Assembly (NCBI RefSeq): GCF_000826545.1
Contig: NZ_CDME01000011.1
Span: forward strand, 894,001 to 958,000
Length of the DNA: 64,000 nt
Direction of reading: 5' to 3'
From: Kibdelosporangium sp. MJ126-NF4
Lineage (GTDB): Bacteria > Actinomycetota > Actinomycetes > Mycobacteriales > Pseudonocardiaceae
Shown here piece after piece: positions 62,816 to 64,000 of the stretch. Every line of letters begins with the position of its first letter. Position 1 is the stretch's first letter. Made by a program: the position numbers and the translations under genes. The notes below the pieces were generated by a model. It made no database searches, had not been told where the DNA came from, and was given only the letters and a program-made list of their open reading frames with translations.

Positions 62816-63663
62816 TCCCGGCGCAGTTCGACTACGTCGCACCGGCCACAGTGGACGAAGCGGTCCGTGCACTCGCCGACGCGGGCGAGGACGGCAAGGT
62901 CATCGCGGGCGGCCAGAGCCTGCTGCCCGTGCTGCGGATGCGCCTCGCGGCACCGTCGGTACTGGTGGACATCGGCAAGATCGCTGAGCTGCGCGGGATC
63001 CGCGACGACGGCGACGCGATCGTGATCGGCGCGATGACCACGCACTACGAGGTGCAGCGGGATCCGCTGGTGCGTGAGCACGCCGCGATGGTCGCGGCGG
63101 CGACCGACACCGTTGCCGATCCCCAGGTCCGCCACCGCGGCACGTTCGGCGGCTCGATCGCCCACGCCGACCCGGCGGGTGACCTGCTCGCCCCGGCGCT
63201 GGCGATGGACGCGGAGATGGTCGTCGCGGGCATGGACGGCCGCCGTTCGGTGGCCGCAGCCGAGTACTTCGTCGACTTCTTCACCACGGCGATGGCACCG
63301 GCCGAACTGCTCGTCGAGGTGCGACTGCCCAAGCGCACCGGTTGGCGCGCGCACTACGAGAAGTTCAACCGGGTCGCGCAGGCGTGGTCGATGGTCGCGG
63401 TCGCCGCGATGGTCCGCACCGACGGCGGAACCATCGCGGAGGCGCGCGTCGGACTGACCAACATGGCCTCGGTGCCCGTGCGGGCACGTGCGGTGGAGGA
63501 CGCGCTGGTCGGCCAGGCCGCGACGGCGGAGAACATCCGGGCAGCGGCCGCGAACGCCGCAGACGGCACAAGTCCGACCAGTGACGGCAACGCCGACGGC
63601 GAGTACCGTAGCCATCTTGCTCGTGTGCTCACCGGACGTGCGTTGACCGCCGCAATCGGGTAA
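62812..63663 (+). CDS. coxM: FAD-binding medium subunit (CoxM-type)
   Basis: The product is 283 aa from ATG 62812, overlapping the coxL stop (ATGA), with GGAGG upstream. FAD-binding motifs are IAGGQSLLPVLRMRL and HRGTFGGSIAHADPAGD. The C-terminal CO_deh_flav_C domain includes KFNRVAQAWSMVAVAAMV. It passes electrons from CoxS to the acceptor. Subunit order here is S-L-M, whereas the classic form I order is M-S-L. Confidence 0.92.
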   Translation: MIPAQFDYVAPATVDEAVRALADAGEDGKVIAGGQSLLPVLRMRLAAPSVLVDIGKIAELRGIRDDGDAIVIGAMTTHYEVQRDPLVREHAAMVAAATDTVADPQVRHRGTFGGSIAHADPAGDLLAPALAMDAEMVVAGMDGRRSVAAAEYFVDFFTTAMAPAELLVEVRLPKRTGWRAHYEKFNRVAQAWSMVAVAAMVRTDGGTIAEARVGLTNMASVPVRARAVEDALVGQAATAENIRAAAANAADGTSPTSDGNADGEYRSHLARVLTGRALTAAIG

Positions 63664-63676
63664 GGAGACTGGGCCT

Positions 63677-64000
63677 GTGCAGCTGGACCATCAGTTCACC
63701 GTCGAAGCGCCGGTTGACGTCGTGTGGCAGGCCCTGCTCGATCCGGAAAGGGTGGCGCCGTGCATGCCCGGCGCCGCCCTGACCAGTGTCGACGGCACCG
63801 CGTTCGCCGGGTCGGTCAAGGTCAGGCTCGGCCCGATCTCCCTGTTGTACAAAGGCAAGGGCGAGTTCACCGGCACCGACGAGGCAACGCGGACACTGCT
63901 GATCTCCGCGGCGGGCAAGGACGCGCGCAGCGGCACGGCGTCGGCCGACGTGACCGTCGTACTGTCCGAAAAGGACGGAAAGACCACCGGTGCGGTGACG
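63677..64000 (+). CDS. coxG: CoxG-like SRPBCC protein, 3' end outside window
   Basis: GTG 63677 has AAGGAGA upstream; 108 codons are visible. It begins VQLDHQFTVEAPVDVVWQAL and has the CoxG pattern PERVAPCMPGAALTSVDG, FAGSVKVRLGPISLLYKGKGEF. CoxG proteins help attach or mature CO-dehydrogenase-type enzymes at the membrane. It follows coxM by 13 bp in the same operon. Confidence 0.88.
   Translation, partial: MQLDHQFTVEAPVDVVWQALLDPERVAPCMPGAALTSVDGTAFAGSVKVRLGPISLLYKGKGEFTGTDEATRTLLISAAGKDARSGTASADVTVVLSEKDGKTTGAVT

Overview
The window is 64 kb of very GC-rich DNA with dense genes and frequent GTG starts, many apparently leaderless. It carries actinobacterial signature families: a conservon, a c-di-AMP riboswitch ahead of a resuscitation-promoting factor, DUF3027, DUF2771, a bacterial XPB helicase and an LppU-type protein. 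Together these point to a filamentous actinomycete, most likely Pseudonocardiales; the order is an inference. No rRNA, tRNA, phage, transposase gene or CRISPR array was found.

The layout is a conserved backbone interrupted by accessory blocks. Backbone genes are the sacsin-like ATPase, DUF3027, glutaminyl cyclase, MFS and DUF2771 genes (1-6236); a cold-shock protein (19.2 kb); moaD, rpf and a Mog-MoaE fusion (33.8-36.4 kb); a malic enzyme, a small ORF and a helicase-associated protein (36.4-40.4 kb); and XPB with an LppU-like gene (56.6-59.1 kb). From memory, much of this order resembles the M. tuberculosis Rv0861c-Rv0877 region. Accessory blocks are: (1) 6.3-19.1 kb, a secreted giant RHS/YD-repeat protein and a LamG/Cys-repeat protein, divergent from a SARP/NB-ARC/TPR regulator; (2) 20.5-23.5 kb, TetR, an R2-like ligand-binding oxidase and an Nramp Mn/Fe transporter; (3) 23.4-33.7 kb, metabolic genes plus MarR-MFS and TetR-hydrolase units with visible operators; (4) 40.5-43.8 kb, patatin, repeats and an amidohydrolase; (5) 44-49.1 kb, a conservon (CvnA-D); (6) 50.6-55.7 kb, an NrtABC/SsuABC-type ABC transporter with two substrate-binding lipoproteins; (7) 59.9-64 kb, a form II CO-dehydrogenase/xanthine-dehydrogenase-type coxS-L-M-G operon.

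Molybdenum is a recurring theme: MoaD, Mog-MoaE, a TOBE-domain protein and the molybdo-hydroxylase operon. Two TGTGA-N6-TCACG palindromes, ahead of rpf and ahead of coxS, suggest shared CRP-type control.

The most unusual material is non-coding. A roughly 130-140 nt two-arm hairpin element occurs three times (28358-28487, 41592-41733 inverted, 42036-42166). Its arms show compensatory changes and G-U-type substitutions that favour one transcribed strand. The first copy lies in a 539-bp insert flanked by perfect 18-bp direct repeats. Each repeat copy can encode the 3' ends of both neighbouring convergent genes, as expected if insertion duplicated an overlap. Separately, three families of palindromic repeats sit exactly between convergent gene ends.
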